DNA from: Sebaldella sp.
GTDB lineage: Bacteria; Fusobacteriota; Fusobacteriia; Fusobacteriales; Leptotrichiaceae
Reading direction: 5' to 3'
NCBI GenBank assembly: GCA_018058425.1
Contig: JAGOZX010000001.1
Span: forward strand, 1,832-65,831
Length of the DNA stretch: 64,000 bases
Of the stretch, positions 25,860 to 36,247 are shown one piece after another. A model generated the notes under the pieces. It saw only the letters and a program-made list of their open reading frames with translations, ran no database searches and was not told the origin of the DNA. The stretch's first letter is position 1, and each line of letters opens with the position of its first letter. Made by a program: the position numbers and the translations under genes.

Positions 25860-28800
25860 CTAAAATACTGCTTTTAAAGTAATCCCTGTTCTATAATCAT
25901 TTTGGCTGTTTCCTCCTATTGAATATTCTCCTGTTAAAAATATTCCATAAGTATCCTCTATTTCAGTTCCTATTATTATTTTTGTTACTAATTTTCCTTT
26001 TTCTTCTTTTGGCTTTGCCAAATTATGATACCCGTCTTCTATTGATACTAACCTTGCTTTCTCTTGAGTATTTAAATTAGCTAGTTCGTATTCATAAGCT
26101 ATATCTAAAGCTCCTTTTAATTTCCAACCATACTTATTCTCATTTGTTGAAACCTTAAGGTCAAACCCAGCTCTTGGCTTTATACTCCAAGCGTCATTTC
26201 CTTTCACTTGTAAACTATCCATTCCTTTTTCCTCAAAATTAGGTCTCATAATATACATTATTCTAAAAGCACCATATGGAGTTATTTGTAAATTTTTCCA
26301 TAACTGAAACTTTTTTCCTAAAATATTATCACTTGTTAAATCATAAGTTTCAAATATTCCATTAATTTCCGACCTAGCAGTTTTTATCCATCCTACATTT
26401 CTATCTATATTATGTAAGCTCGCTCTACCCATTAGATCATTTCTTAAAATCCAGTCATTTATTTCATACTTACTATGACCACCTATTTGTATTGTATCTA
26501 CCCATTCTTCACTTTTATTACCATCATCAAATTCAAAACCTGTGTGTAAGTATCCCAAAGAGTATCCTACAGTATGCTTATAATTTTTTTCCACTTCTTT
26601 TAAAGCAAGAACTCCTGTAGATGTATAGTCGTAGCCTATGACACCCGGAGTATTTTCTATTGTTGTTCCTTTTCCCGTTATTATATTTATCTTTACTCTT
26701 TCAGTTGTATTATTTTTCGAATTCTGAAGTAAGCTTAATGAACTTTCAAATGTTCTAGCTATATCATATTCTCTCTGATTTATATTAGAATAAATATTTC
26801 CTGATACATTTCCAATAATTCTATTTAATTCAGTAAGATTTTCTACCATATCCAGTCTATCATAAAATAACAGTGCATTTCCTTGTGCATTTTCATATTT
26901 ATCATCTAAACTCTTAGCAAATACTTCCCACAAAGTTCCTTTAGCTATCTTCGAGTATGGAATTCTCTCCATCCATATATCTAAATTTCCAGCAGGATTT
27001 ACGTTTGGAATAGCATTCCAGAATATCCCTTTACTTATAATATCAGATATTCCATAGTTTAATCCTCCATTTAATGTATTAGGATTAAAAACTTCTTCTA
27101 ATTTATAAGAATTCACATTTGTACCCTGTGAAAAATCTGGAGCTACTTCTATATTTCTCAATACAAATTCTGGAGCTATAAATTTTACAGAGTTTGATAC
27201 TAAAAACTTTCCATTTATATCTTCTAAATCATACCCTGTTGGTAGTGGACTTGCTGATCTCATAGTACTAGGATCCACTTTTATCTGAATTACTGCATTT
27301 TCTGGAACTATAAATTTTTCGCTTACCTTTATTATTCCTGAATTAATTATAGATGGTAAATTATAAGTAGGGCTTGGGTTTAAATAATTTACAGGTGCCA
27401 AAACAGATGGGTCTGTTACTAGGACCCTTCCCCCATTCCCAGCATTTACATTTATTGTCCCTGAATTGACCAAAGTTGATCCATTTTTCATTAGTATTCC
27501 TATACCATTTTGACCAGTTACATTAATTATCCCTTTATTTTCTATTATTATATTTAGATCAGCATATATACCTACGCTATTTTGACCAGTTAAATTTATT
27601 ACTCCAGTAGTTTCATTTGTAATTTTTACATCTTTTACACCAGCTATTCCAACAGAATTATTCCCAGTTAAAATTATACTACCCCTGTTAATAAACTCTT
27701 GGTTCTGACCAGATTCTATATACACACCCACTGTTTCTTCTCCAGCTGATGAAATCATACCATTATTTTCTATTTTATCCATTGGTTTATAAGAATAAAC
27801 TCCTATTCCTTTTACTCCTGTTTCAATGACCCCTGAATTTATCATATTTAAGTTTTTGTAACCATACATACCGGTAGCAAAATCATTAATTGATAAATTA
27901 TTTGGATCTATATATGTATCCCCCAATTTTATAGTTCCCCAATTTTCTGCCAAGCTCTCTTCTGCATAAATTCCTGAACTTACATTTCCAGTTTCTATAT
28001 TTCCCAAATTGATAATACTAGAATTATTACTTCCATACATACCAACTCTTGAATTTCTCACATTACTTGCTGTACCCGATTTAGAAATAGTATTAGCATT
28101 AATAATAGTAGAATTATCTGAATACATACCAACAGAACTTATACCTAAGTTTACAGCTGCATTATTAATTAATGTACTTCCATTTCTTCCTACATACCCA
28201 AAACTCCCAGCTGGCATATTTCCATTTGCTCCTGCATTTGAAGATCCTACATTTATAACTCCTGTTGCTGTTATATATGCTCCATCTGTTCCATAAAAGC
28301 CTGCTGAATTCTCTCCTATAACATTGATTAGACTTCCAGTGGCTTGAATCTGCCCACCTTTTCCATAAAAGCCTACTCCATTTCCATCTATATTTATAAC
28401 CCCATTTATTTGATTTACTAAAACTTGATTTTCATAAATACCTATAGATTCTCCTCCAATAAAGAAGTTTCCAGTACTATTAATTGTTGTATTTCTCTCT
28501 CCATATATTCCAACATTAGTTGTAATACTATCTGAAACACTAATTGTTCCACTATTATTTATTATTAATTGCCCTGTTCCGTCTGTAGTTCCATATATTC
28601 CCACAGAAGAGTCTCCAATTACATTTATATTCCCTGTATTTATTAACTCTCCTGTAATAGTACTATCTACATCTATTCCCAGTATTCCAATAGATTTTGT
28701 TCCAATTACTGTTGTCTCTCCGGTATTTAAAACTCTTCCCCCCTCTTGAATTAGACCTGTTGCTTTATCTCCAGAAACATGTATTTTATTATTAAAAGTT

Positions 28801-31800
28801 ATTTGTTTTGAAGAGCTAAAGTCAGCTCTTAATACAGAACCTGTTTGTTCCTTCTCCACATTTAAAGTTAAGCCGGAAATAGTTATATCACTAAATATTG
28901 AATTTTTTCCATATACACCTATCGATCCAGTTCCTTCTCTTACATAAATTGTTTTATTAGAAAAAATATCTCCTTCTGATGTATAAATACCAAATTGATT
29001 TAACTTATTTAAGTCGTAAATTCCACCCGAAGTATCTGTTAATGATACTTTTGAAGATGATAAAGGATTTCTTTTTACATAATTATAGATAGAGTTTGCA
29101 CCAGCCTGTATATTTCCTGAAATAATTTTCATTTCTGAATCTTCACTATTTGCTATTACTCCTACTCCAACAGAATAATCTCCTGTATTTATGTTTCCAC
29201 CATTTATAATAATTAAGCTGTCTGTTCCAAATACCCCAAGAGAGTAATTTAATCCAACAACACCACTCCCTAAAGTAATATTTCCTGAATTTAAAATATC
29301 TGTTCTTTCCCCATAAATTCCTGATGTACCATATCCTATTAAATTTATATTCCCAGTATTTTCAGCTACTGATCTATTATCCAAATCATATCCTACAGAA
29401 TAAATCCCTATAGTTTCATTGGCTACAGAATTTATTCTTCCAGCATTCTTTATTTTATTTTCTTTTCCTACTCCTTGAATTCCTGCTACACCTAATATGT
29501 CATCTGCATAAATTCCCACACCCAAGCTTCCTATTACAATTTCTCCATTATTTTCTGCAATAGATCCTAATGTAATGTATTCTCCTGCTCCTGAATCTCC
29601 AATATTTATCATGCCTGTAACATCATTTATAATACTTGAATAGTGTCCAAAAAGCCCTATTCCTTCATCACCTAAATTTATTTTATTTTTATTGATTATA
29701 AAGCCAAAGTTTTCAGCATAGATTCCTGTTGATTGAATAGCTTTTACGCCTGAGAATATTTTTGATTCTATTTCTCCATTATTTGTAATTATAGAATTTT
29801 TTGCAAATATTCCTATACTTTTGTTTGGAACTACTATTTTTGTTCCTGAATTATTTGTGTAAGTTGAATTTATTACTGTAAATATCTCTACTCCAGTATT
29901 TGGAGTTACTATTTCTGTTGTTGGAGATATATTTATTCTCCCATTATTCTGTATTACAAATACTGATCCTTTTCCTGTTATTTCAATTTTTCCTCCATTT
30001 ATATTTACAGTACCCCCATTTACTCCTAATGCAACAGTTCCATCTCCATTTGCTTTTAAATAAGTATTATTTAAATCTAAAACATTTGCATTATTTAAAG
30101 CTTTTGCATACACCCCAATAGCAGGATATAATCCACCAATTTTCCCTGTTTCTATATCTGGAATACTTGCACCTATCCCATTATAAGTCACTTTATTTGA
30201 ATTCATTGTTGCATCATAATAAAGTGCTACAACTCCATCTCCTCCAGATAAACTTGTAGTAATATTTACAGGACTACCTAAGTTTTCAATTCCCAATACT
30301 GTAGATTGGACACTTGAAATAGTTTTATCTCCTATTTTCAGACTCTTAATTGTACTGTCTATATTAGAATTACCTGTCATTAAAATTCCTGTTAAGTTAT
30401 CTCCAAGTACTATATTTTTCATAACTGATGAACTCGTTAAACTTCCATTTTCTAAGAAATATCCGTTACTTCCTACTCCTAAGTAAAACTTATTTTCATC
30501 CATAAAAGAACTATCAAATATTCCTGATTTTATATATACTGCTGTACTATTCTCATCAGTTGTTATACTATCCATACTATCTATAAAACTAGAGTTTTCA
30601 GTATACAAACCTATACCATTTTTTCCTGTTTCTAATTTTCCTAACTTTATAGTTCTAAAAGTATCTACTTTATTTAAATATACTGCTGTTCCATTATCTC
30701 CGACTTTTATTAGACCTCCAGCTGAGTTATCTAAATTAGAATTTTCTACATAGATTCCTAATGATCCGCTATTTAAGTCATTGATTCCTAAAAGTGTTAG
30801 ACCACCAGTCCCCATTATAATATTTGCTTTTTCTCCACTTGAAACTATTCCTATACTTTTAGTACCACCTATTTGTGTTATCTCATTTCCAATTGTTCCT
30901 ATTCTTAAACTAGTTCCTATTATATTATCTACACTTCCATTTAGGTAAATTCCTATTCCATTTTCCCCTAATTCTATATTACTATTAAATTCTACTTCTC
31001 CTTGATTAGCATACAATCCTATATTCTTTCCAATTGAAGATACCTTTATACTTCCACTACCAGAAACTTTTATATTTTCATTTTTTGAATATATTCCTAT
31101 ACTATTATTTATTGCTGAATTACTTGTATTTTCTATTATTCCATTATTTATTGTTTCAAGATTATCTAGTATATTATAGTTTTTTGAATTTACAGCTATT
31201 CCAATTCCGCCATCAGTAACATTTATTTTATTTAAATTTTCTAGTTTTTTTAATCCTGTATTTCCATTATCCATTACATATATTCCAGTTCCACCACTTA
31301 CATTTATTACTCCAGAATTTCTAACAACTGATGCAACAGAGCTTACAGGTGAATTTGAAGTCACTTCATATAAAATGCCAATTCCATCATCGCCCGACAA
31401 ATTAATTGTATTTCCTGATGCAAAATTTATACTATTCCATCCAGAATATATTCCTATGCTCTTATTATTTATATTAAATGCTGTATTTACCAAGTTTAAT
31501 GTATTTGAAGTTTGTGAATCTAAATAAATTCCATAATTAAAATTATCTGGTTCATTATTTGTTACTGTTATACTTCCTCCTGTATTTAGCACTCCTCCAT
31601 TTTTTACATATGCTCCTATTGTATTTCCAACAGTATTTAGTGTTATTTTACTTCCTGTTCCTAAGTTTACTATTCCTCCTTCATTAAAAATAGCACCATT
31701 AGTCTTTAAGCTATTATTATTTCCAGAAATTCCAGCAACTTTAAGTTCAATACTCCCATTATTTTGGAATTTGGAATTTATATTTACGACTCCTATATTC

Positions 31801-33485
31801 ATATTTGAATCTCTATTTAGATTTAAATTTATTTCTCCAGAATTAAAAATTGTATTATTTACTAGTCCTCCATTAATTCCATACATTCCAATATTTTCAT
31901 TATTAATAGAGTTTATATTTATTTTTTGATTATTTATAATTACTGTGTTTCCATCTTTATTTGTAGAGGCCATTCCCACAGAATTTTCAGTTTCAGCACT
32001 TAAGTTTATTATACCATTATTTATATTAGTACCATTATCTACTCTCACTCCATTGCTATTTTCACTATATACTTCTATTATCCCAGTATTTATAAAAGAC
32101 TTATTAGCTATAGTTTGGTATAATCCTGTAGAATTTTCACCATTTACAGTGATTAAACCATTATTTAGTACTGCATTATTGGGTAAAATAACTCCACCAG
32201 GCAGTACAGCTACACCATAGTTATTTTTCCCATATAAATTTATTTCTCCATCCTGAACAAATTTATTAGAAAAAATTATGCTCGGATCTAAATTTGTATA
32301 TGTTCCAGTAAAGTTTCCTTGTAAATTTCCCTTCTTAAGGTAAATTCCATAACTGCTATCTCCATATAAATTTATTTCCGCGCCTAATTTATTTACAACT
32401 CCTATTGCAGTGGTAGTATTTAGTACTTCTATTCCTATACTTGTATTTCCATTTAGAGTTATTCCCCCCCAATTTTCTGCTTGAAGTAAATTTCCTCCTC
32501 CTATAAAGTCTATTCCTATAACATTATAACTAGAAGAACTAGATATTATCTTTCCTTTATTTATATAAATAGAATTTCCTGGTCCTGAATATCCCTGCTC
32601 TGTTTCTACTGCTTTGGAATTATTAGCATTTATTATTAGATTTCCAGTTGTAGTTACTGATATAATTTGATTTAAATCACCTACTGGTGACCCAAGCTCT
32701 CCTCTATGACTTTCTATAGCTATTATTCTCGATCCTGGTAAGTTTGTTCCTATATCTGAACTTATAATATAACTTAAATTACCATTTCCACCTGCTTTAT
32801 TTCTATTATTTGAGTCTTCAGTGCCTATAAACTGGACCAAAGCTGTTTGTTTTGCATTACTTGCCAACATAGTTCCATTTGTAAAATCTGCAAAATTAGT
32901 ATATAAATTTTGAGCAGTTGACCAATTGTTATAACCATTAGCATTTCCTGCTAAACTTATTGTTGGAATAACTATATCAGCAAAAAATTTAGGAAATATA
33001 TTTATATCTAGTAATTCTATCTCTTTATCTCTTGTTATATTTATACTCTCTACTTCTAATGAACTTATACCCGAAAATTTAATATCAGGTAAATTTTTAG
33101 ATATTGGAATATCTATACTTATTGGATTTTTAGCAATCATTATATCTGGAATTTCTGGTATTATAGGTACATTCAAATCTATATTTTTATCACTAAAAGA
33201 TATAAACCTTTTTCGTATTATTGGACTTAATTTAAAAAGTCTTTTTTCTGGTGGTAAAAGTTCTAATTCATTTGTGTTTGTTTCACCCTGACCCTTTTTT
33301 TTATAATCATAAAAAGCACTAAAAAATACCTGCCACTCCAAATACTCTTTTTCATTAGTATTTTTAGATTTTTCAGTTTTTTTTAGTGCCTTTGTTTTAT
33401 TAGTATTTTTATTTACTCCTAAACTTTTATTTTCACTTAACATAATCCCGTTTAATACACACATTAGGAATATAAATCTCTTCAT
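25860..33485 (-). CDS. Giant autotransporter adhesin 2, 2541 aa
   Basis: This is a paralogue of the gene at 17976-25613 along its whole length: the same signal peptide type (MKRFIFLMCVLNGIMLS), head (YLEWQVFFSAFYDY, IRKRFISFSDKNIDL), proline-rich segment, passenger with S-x-GIY repeats, linker (VTDPSVLAPVNYLNP near 2130) and barrel ending RTGITLKAVF. AAGGAG precedes the ATG at 33485. The two proteins differ by only four residues in length, so almost no repeat units have been gained or lost since duplication. It encodes a surface-exposed type V secreted protein; the binding partner is unknown. There is no protease motif that I can see. Confidence 0.9.
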   Translation of the reverse strand: MKRFIFLMCVLNGIMLSENKSLGVNKNTNKTKALKKTEKSKNTNEKEYLEWQVFFSAFYDYKKKGQGETNTNELELLPPEKRLFKLSPIIRKRFISFSDKNIDLNVPIIPEIPDIMIAKNPISIDIPISKNLPDIKFSGISSLEVESINITRDKEIELLDINIFPKFFADIVIPTISLAGNANGYNNWSTAQNLYTNFADFTNGTMLASNAKQTALVQFIGTEDSNNRNKAGGNGNLSYIISSDIGTNLPGSRIIAIESHRGELGSPVGDLNQIISVTTTGNLIINANNSKAVETEQGYSGPGNSIYINKGKIISSSSSYNVIGIDFIGGGNLLQAENWGGITLNGNTSIGIEVLNTTTAIGVVNKLGAEINLYGDSSYGIYLKKGNLQGNFTGTYTNLDPSIIFSNKFVQDGEINLYGKNNYGVAVLPGGVILPNNAVLNNGLITVNGENSTGLYQTIANKSFINTGIIEVYSENSNGVRVDNGTNINNGIINLSAETENSVGMASTNKDGNTVIINNQKININSINNENIGMYGINGGLVNNTIFNSGEINLNLNRDSNMNIGVVNINSKFQNNGSIELKVAGISGNNNSLKTNGAIFNEGGIVNLGTGSKITLNTVGNTIGAYVKNGGVLNTGGSITVTNNEPDNFNYGIYLDSQTSNTLNLVNTAFNINNKSIGIYSGWNSINFASGNTINLSGDDGIGILYEVTSNSPVSSVASVVRNSGVINVSGGTGIYVMDNGNTGLKKLENLNKINVTDGGIGIAVNSKNYNILDNLETINNGIIENTSNSAINNSIGIYSKNENIKVSGSGSIKVSSIGKNIGLYANQGEVEFNSNIELGENGIGIYLNGSVDNIIGTSLRIGTIGNEITQIGGTKSIGIVSSGEKANIIMGTGGLTLLGINDLNSGSLGIYVENSNLDNSAGGLIKVGDNGTAVYLNKVDTFRTIKLGKLETGKNGIGLYTENSSFIDSMDSITTDENSTAVYIKSGIFDSSFMDENKFYLGVGSNGYFLENGSLTSSSVMKNIVLGDNLTGILMTGNSNIDSTIKSLKIGDKTISSVQSTVLGIENLGSPVNITTSLSGGDGVVALYYDATMNSNKVTYNGIGASIPDIETGKIGGLYPAIGVYAKALNNANVLDLNNTYLKANGDGTVALGVNGGTVNINGGKIEITGKGSVFVIQNNGRINISPTTEIVTPNTGVEIFTVINSTYTNNSGTKIVVPNKSIGIFAKNSIITNNGEIESKIFSGVKAIQSTGIYAENFGFIINKNKINLGDEGIGLFGHYSSIINDVTGMINIGDSGAGEYITLGSIAENNGEIVIGSLGVGIYADDILGVAGIQGVGKENKIKNAGRINSVANETIGIYSVGYDLDNRSVAENTGNINLIGYGTSGIYGERTDILNSGNITLGSGVVGLNYSLGVFGTDSLIIINGGNINTGDYSVGVGVIANSEDSEMKIISGNIQAGANSIYNYVKRNPLSSSKVSLTDTSGGIYDLNKLNQFGIYTSEGDIFSNKTIYVREGTGSIGVYGKNSIFSDITISGLTLNVEKEQTGSVLRADFSSSKQITFNNKIHVSGDKATGLIQEGGRVLNTGETTVIGTKSIGILGIDVDSTITGELINTGNINVIGDSSVGIYGTTDGTGQLIINNSGTISVSDSITTNVGIYGERNTTINSTGNFFIGGESIGIYENQVLVNQINGVINIDGNGVGFYGKGGQIQATGSLINVIGENSAGFYGTDGAYITATGVINVGSSNAGANGNMPAGSFGYVGRNGSTLINNAAVNLGISSVGMYSDNSTIINANTISKSGTASNVRNSRVGMYGSNNSSIINLGNIETGNVSSGIYAEESLAENWGTIKLGDTYIDPNNLSINDFATGMYGYKNLNMINSGVIETGVKGIGVYSYKPMDKIENNGMISSAGEETVGVYIESGQNQEFINRGSIILTGNNSVGIAGVKDVKITNETTGVINLTGQNSVGIYADLNIIIENKGIINVTGQNGIGILMKNGSTLVNSGTINVNAGNGGRVLVTDPSVLAPVNYLNPSPTYNLPSIINSGIIKVSEKFIVPENAVIQIKVDPSTMRSASPLPTGYDLEDINGKFLVSNSVKFIAPEFVLRNIEVAPDFSQGTNVNSYKLEEVFNPNTLNGGLNYGISDIISKGIFWNAIPNVNPAGNLDIWMERIPYSKIAKGTLWEVFAKSLDDKYENAQGNALLFYDRLDMVENLTELNRIIGNVSGNIYSNINQREYDIARTFESSLSLLQNSKNNTTERVKINIITGKGTTIENTPGVIGYDYTSTGVLALKEVEKNYKHTVGYSLGYLHTGFEFDDGNKSEEWVDTIQIGGHSKYEINDWILRNDLMGRASLHNIDRNVGWIKTARSEINGIFETYDLTSDNILGKKFQLWKNLQITPYGAFRIMYIMRPNFEEKGMDSLQVKGNDAWSIKPRAGFDLKVSTNENKYGWKLKGALDIAYEYELANLNTQEKARLVSIEDGYHNLAKPKEEKGKLVTKIIIGTEIEDTYGIFLTGEYSIGGNSQNDYRTGITLKAVF

Positions 33486-33759
33486 TCAAAACTCCTTATT
33501 TTATTGACTAACTTATTGCTTTTATCTTCAATATACAATCTTTAATTCGTACATACACAATACTTCAGGTTTATTTTTTATTTTCTTTATTTTTTGTATT
33601 TTTTTAGACTAGACTTTAATTACACTAATCTTAAATACATCTATTTATATTTTTATATTTAATAATATTATGCATCAAATTTTTAGATCGATCATTCATT
33701 CTAAAAATAAATAAAACACAATCTGTTAAACATTATACACTATATTTTAAAAAATTACA
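33486..33759 (-). promoter_or_regulatory. Leader and candidate promoter of autotransporter 2
   Basis: The 314-base gap before the next gene holds the leader of autotransporter 2. A candidate promoter on the minus strand is TTGTAA (33760-33755), 17 bp, TATAAT (33737-33732), giving a ~240-base leader. Its -35 touches the terminator at 33760-33790. The leader is AT-rich and I see no clear riboswitch or reading frame in it. Confidence 0.4.
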
Positions 33760-33790
33760 AAAAAATAATGATATAAAATCATTATTTTTT
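33760..33790. terminator. Terminator at the end of the large leftward cluster
   Basis: AAAAAATAATGAT (33760-33772) pairs perfectly with ATCATTATTTTTT (33778-33790) over a five-base loop. It can work in both directions and ends the pseudouridine synthase transcript. Confidence 0.8.
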
Positions 33791-33799
33791 ATTAAGTAT

Positions 33800-34672
33800 T
33801 TATTTATTCGAAACTTTTTCTATAAATTCATTATAGTCTATTTCAAATATATGCTCATCAAATTTCAAGTAATATGCTATCAACATCAGTTCTTTACACT
33901 TATCTCTAATTCCATATTTTTTATCTCCTATAATAGGAGTTCCAAAATTTGCCAATTGGATACGAATCTGATGTTTTCTTCCCGTAATTAACTCTGCCTC
34001 TAAAACAGTATATTTATTATCTAAAATCTTTATTTTTTTAAATACTGTTTTTGAATATTTACCTTTTTCTCCATCAGAAATAATCACTCTATTTTCCTGT
34101 GTTTCTAGATAATTTTCTATTTCAAAATTCTTTTTTTCTATATTTCCATGAACAATAACAATATATTTTTTCACTAACTCATTATTTCTAATTTTTTCAG
34201 TTAAATCTCTAAGAGTTTTAGGATTCTTAGCTCCTAAAACTAATCCTTTTGTATCTTTATCTATTCTATTAGCAAAATTTATATTATCATTTTTCATTAT
34301 CTGCTTAAATACCTCAGCTAAACCATAGTCATTTGAAGTTCCTTTATGCACAGTTACTCCACTTGGTTTATTTATCACAAGATAATTATCATCTTCATAA
34401 AAAATCATATCTTGATACTTTTCTTTATCAATATTGATTTTAGAAAAACTTTTATTCTTTTTTACTTCTACAGCCTCTTCTTTTAAGAGATTTATTTCTA
34501 TAATATCATCTAGTTTAAGTCTATAATTTTCTTTTTGTTTTTTATTATTTACTTTTACTTTCCCTGTTCTTATAGATTCAAATATCTTACTCAAATTTTC
34601 ATTCTTAAACTTACGTCGTAAAAACCTGTCTAATCTCATACCTTCTATATTTTCATCACATTTTATTTCCAT
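33800..34672 (-). CDS. RluA-family pseudouridine synthase (RluC/RluD type)
   Basis: The protein makes pseudouridine in rRNA. An N-terminal S4 RNA-binding domain (residues ~1-65) is followed by the RluA catalytic domain, with YLVINKPSGVTVHKG near 97-111 and the active-site motif RIDKDTKG at 136-143 (catalytic Asp138). The GRKHQIRIQLANFGTPIIGDKKYG block lies near 230-253. The S4-plus-RluA layout matches RluC/RluD; which 23S position is modified cannot be told. It is the last gene of the cluster, eight bases after rodA. Confidence 0.9.
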   Translation of the reverse strand: MEIKCDENIEGMRLDRFLRRKFKNENLSKIFESIRTGKVKVNNKKQKENYRLKLDDIIEINLLKEEAVEVKKNKSFSKINIDKEKYQDMIFYEDDNYLVINKPSGVTVHKGTSNDYGLAEVFKQIMKNDNINFANRIDKDTKGLVLGAKNPKTLRDLTEKIRNNELVKKYIVIVHGNIEKKNFEIENYLETQENRVIISDGEKGKYSKTVFKKIKILDNKYTVLEAELITGRKHQIRIQLANFGTPIIGDKKYGIRDKCKELMLIAYYLKFDEHIFEIDYNEFIEKVSNK

Positions 34673-34679
34673 AATTCCT

Positions 34680-35795
34680 CTAATCTATATGTATTTTTAT
34701 ACTTTGAACTAAGCCTATCAGTGCAAAAGCTGACATATATGAACTGCCGCCATAACTTAAAAATAGTAGTGGTTTTCCAGTTACTGGCATCATTCCCATT
34801 GTCATTCCCACATTTACTATTAAATGAAAAAAGAATACGCTTGCGACGCCATATAGTATCAATTTACCAAAGTCATCTTCAATAAATTTACAAGGCCTTA
34901 ATATAAAGAAAATAAGTAAGAAGTATAGTATTATAACTCCTGCTGATCCTACAAATCCTAATTCTTCTGAAATAATTGAAAAAATAAAGTCTGTCTGTGC
35001 CTCTGGTAAAAAGCTTAATCTACTCTGACTTCCTTTAAAAATCCCTGTTCCTGTAAGTCCTCCAGCACCTATTGATATCTTAGACTGAATTATATGCCAT
35101 CCATCTCCTTTAGTATCTTGCTCTGGATGCAGAAAAGTTGTCACTCTTTTTTTCTGATAATCCTTAAATCCAAACATATAAACTGGAAGTGCTAAAACTA
35201 AAGCTATCAGCCCAAGAAAAATTAAAGATTTCATATTAGCACCATATAAAAATATCATAGTTAGAAAAATAAAAACTATAGCTAATGTTGTTCCTAAATC
35301 TGGCTGTATTAATATAAGCACTGAAATAATTGATACAGGTATAAAAACAGTTATTATATCCCCTATACTATTTATCCCATCTTTAAATTTCTTTGTAATA
35401 AATGATGCTAAAATTATAATTACCGCAACTTTTACGAATTCCGACGGTTGTATAGTAAAGGGTCCTAATTTTATCCATCTTTGGGCTCCTAGTGTTGTTT
35501 TTCCAGCAAATCTAACAATAAGTAATAATCCTATACTTATGAGATTAAATAAGAGAGCTTTACTTTTTAACTTTCTATAGTCATAAAACATTATTATTAT
35601 CATTATTATTGTTCCTAGTATTACCCAAAATACATGCTTTATGATAATTGATCTAGTCGCAGGATTATCCTTTGTAGCACTATAAATAAAGATAGTCCCT
35701 ATAATCACAAGTGTATATACTATTAGAAGAATTAATTTGTCTATTCTATAAAAACTAGTTTGTAGTCTTCTTGATAATTGTTTATTATTAAACAT
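34680..35795 (-). CDS. rodA: Rod-shape peptidoglycan polymerase RodA
   Basis: This is a SEDS-family inner-membrane glycosyltransferase that polymerises lipid II with a class B PBP. About ten membrane segments are visible. Signature parts include the GxxWxxLGxxxxQPSE-like RWIKLGPFTIQPSEFVKVA near 105-123, LIQPDLGTTLAI near 162-173, and GDGWHIIQSKISIGAGGLTGTG near 230-251. The C-terminal half has FSIISEELGFVG and GMMPVTGKPLLFLSYGGSS. Length 371 is right for RodA rather than FtsW. Its partner PBP2 and MreB are not in the window. It lies 12 bases after dut. Confidence 0.94.
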   Translation of the reverse strand: MFNNKQLSRRLQTSFYRIDKLILLIVYTLVIIGTIFIYSATKDNPATRSIIIKHVFWVILGTIIMIIIMFYDYRKLKSKALLFNLISIGLLLIVRFAGKTTLGAQRWIKLGPFTIQPSEFVKVAVIIILASFITKKFKDGINSIGDIITVFIPVSIISVLILIQPDLGTTLAIVFIFLTMIFLYGANMKSLIFLGLIALVLALPVYMFGFKDYQKKRVTTFLHPEQDTKGDGWHIIQSKISIGAGGLTGTGIFKGSQSRLSFLPEAQTDFIFSIISEELGFVGSAGVIILYFLLIFFILRPCKFIEDDFGKLILYGVASVFFFHLIVNVGMTMGMMPVTGKPLLFLSYGGSSYMSAFALIGLVQSIKIHID

Positions 35796-35806
35796 CGTTT
35801 CTCCTT

Positions 35807-36247
35807 TTATTTTCCAGTGTGCCCAAAGCCACCTTCTCCACGTATTGTTTCTGAAAGTTCATCCATTACTTTAAAATCTGAGTGATAAATTTTACTTAAT
35901 ATAAGCTGACCCACTCTTTCTTTTGGCTGGATCTTATAAGTTTCATTACTTAAATTAATAAGTAAGACTTTTATTTCTCCTCTATAATCTGAATCAATAG
36001 TTCCAGGAGTATTTAATACAGTTACACCATGCTTAAAAGCTAGTCCGCTTCTAGGTCTTACTTGTATCTCAAATCCCACAGGAATCTCTAATTTTATTCC
36101 AGTAGGAACTAAATATCGTTCTAGAGATTTTAACTCTATTTCTTCTTCTATATTAGCTGAAACATCTAGACCTGCTGATCCTTCAGTCATATATTTAGGA
36201 ATTTCCACATTATTTTCTATAGTTATTCCAACTTTTATTTTTTCCAT
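35807..36247 (-). CDS. dut: dUTP pyrophosphatase
   Basis: Dut hydrolyses dUTP to dUMP, keeping uracil out of DNA and feeding dTMP synthesis. It is a trimeric all-beta enzyme of usual length (146). The five motifs are present: GSAGLDVSA near 24-32, PRSGLAFKHG near 65-74, NTPGTIDSDYRGEIKV near 79-94, ERVGQLI near 111-117 and RGEGGFGHTG at the C-terminus. It overlaps the upstream M16 peptidase gene by 13 bases, implying coupled translation. Confidence 0.97.
   Translation of the reverse strand: MEKIKVGITIENNVEIPKYMTEGSAGLDVSANIEEEIELKSLERYLVPTGIKLEIPVGFEIQVRPRSGLAFKHGVTVLNTPGTIDSDYRGEIKVLLINLSNETYKIQPKERVGQLILSKIYHSDFKVMDELSETIRGEGGFGHTGK

Noticed and set aside
18900-32300. Many + strand frames of 60-95 codons across the autotransporters
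   Set aside because: They mirror the repetitive passenger coding on the other strand and lack ribosome binding sites.
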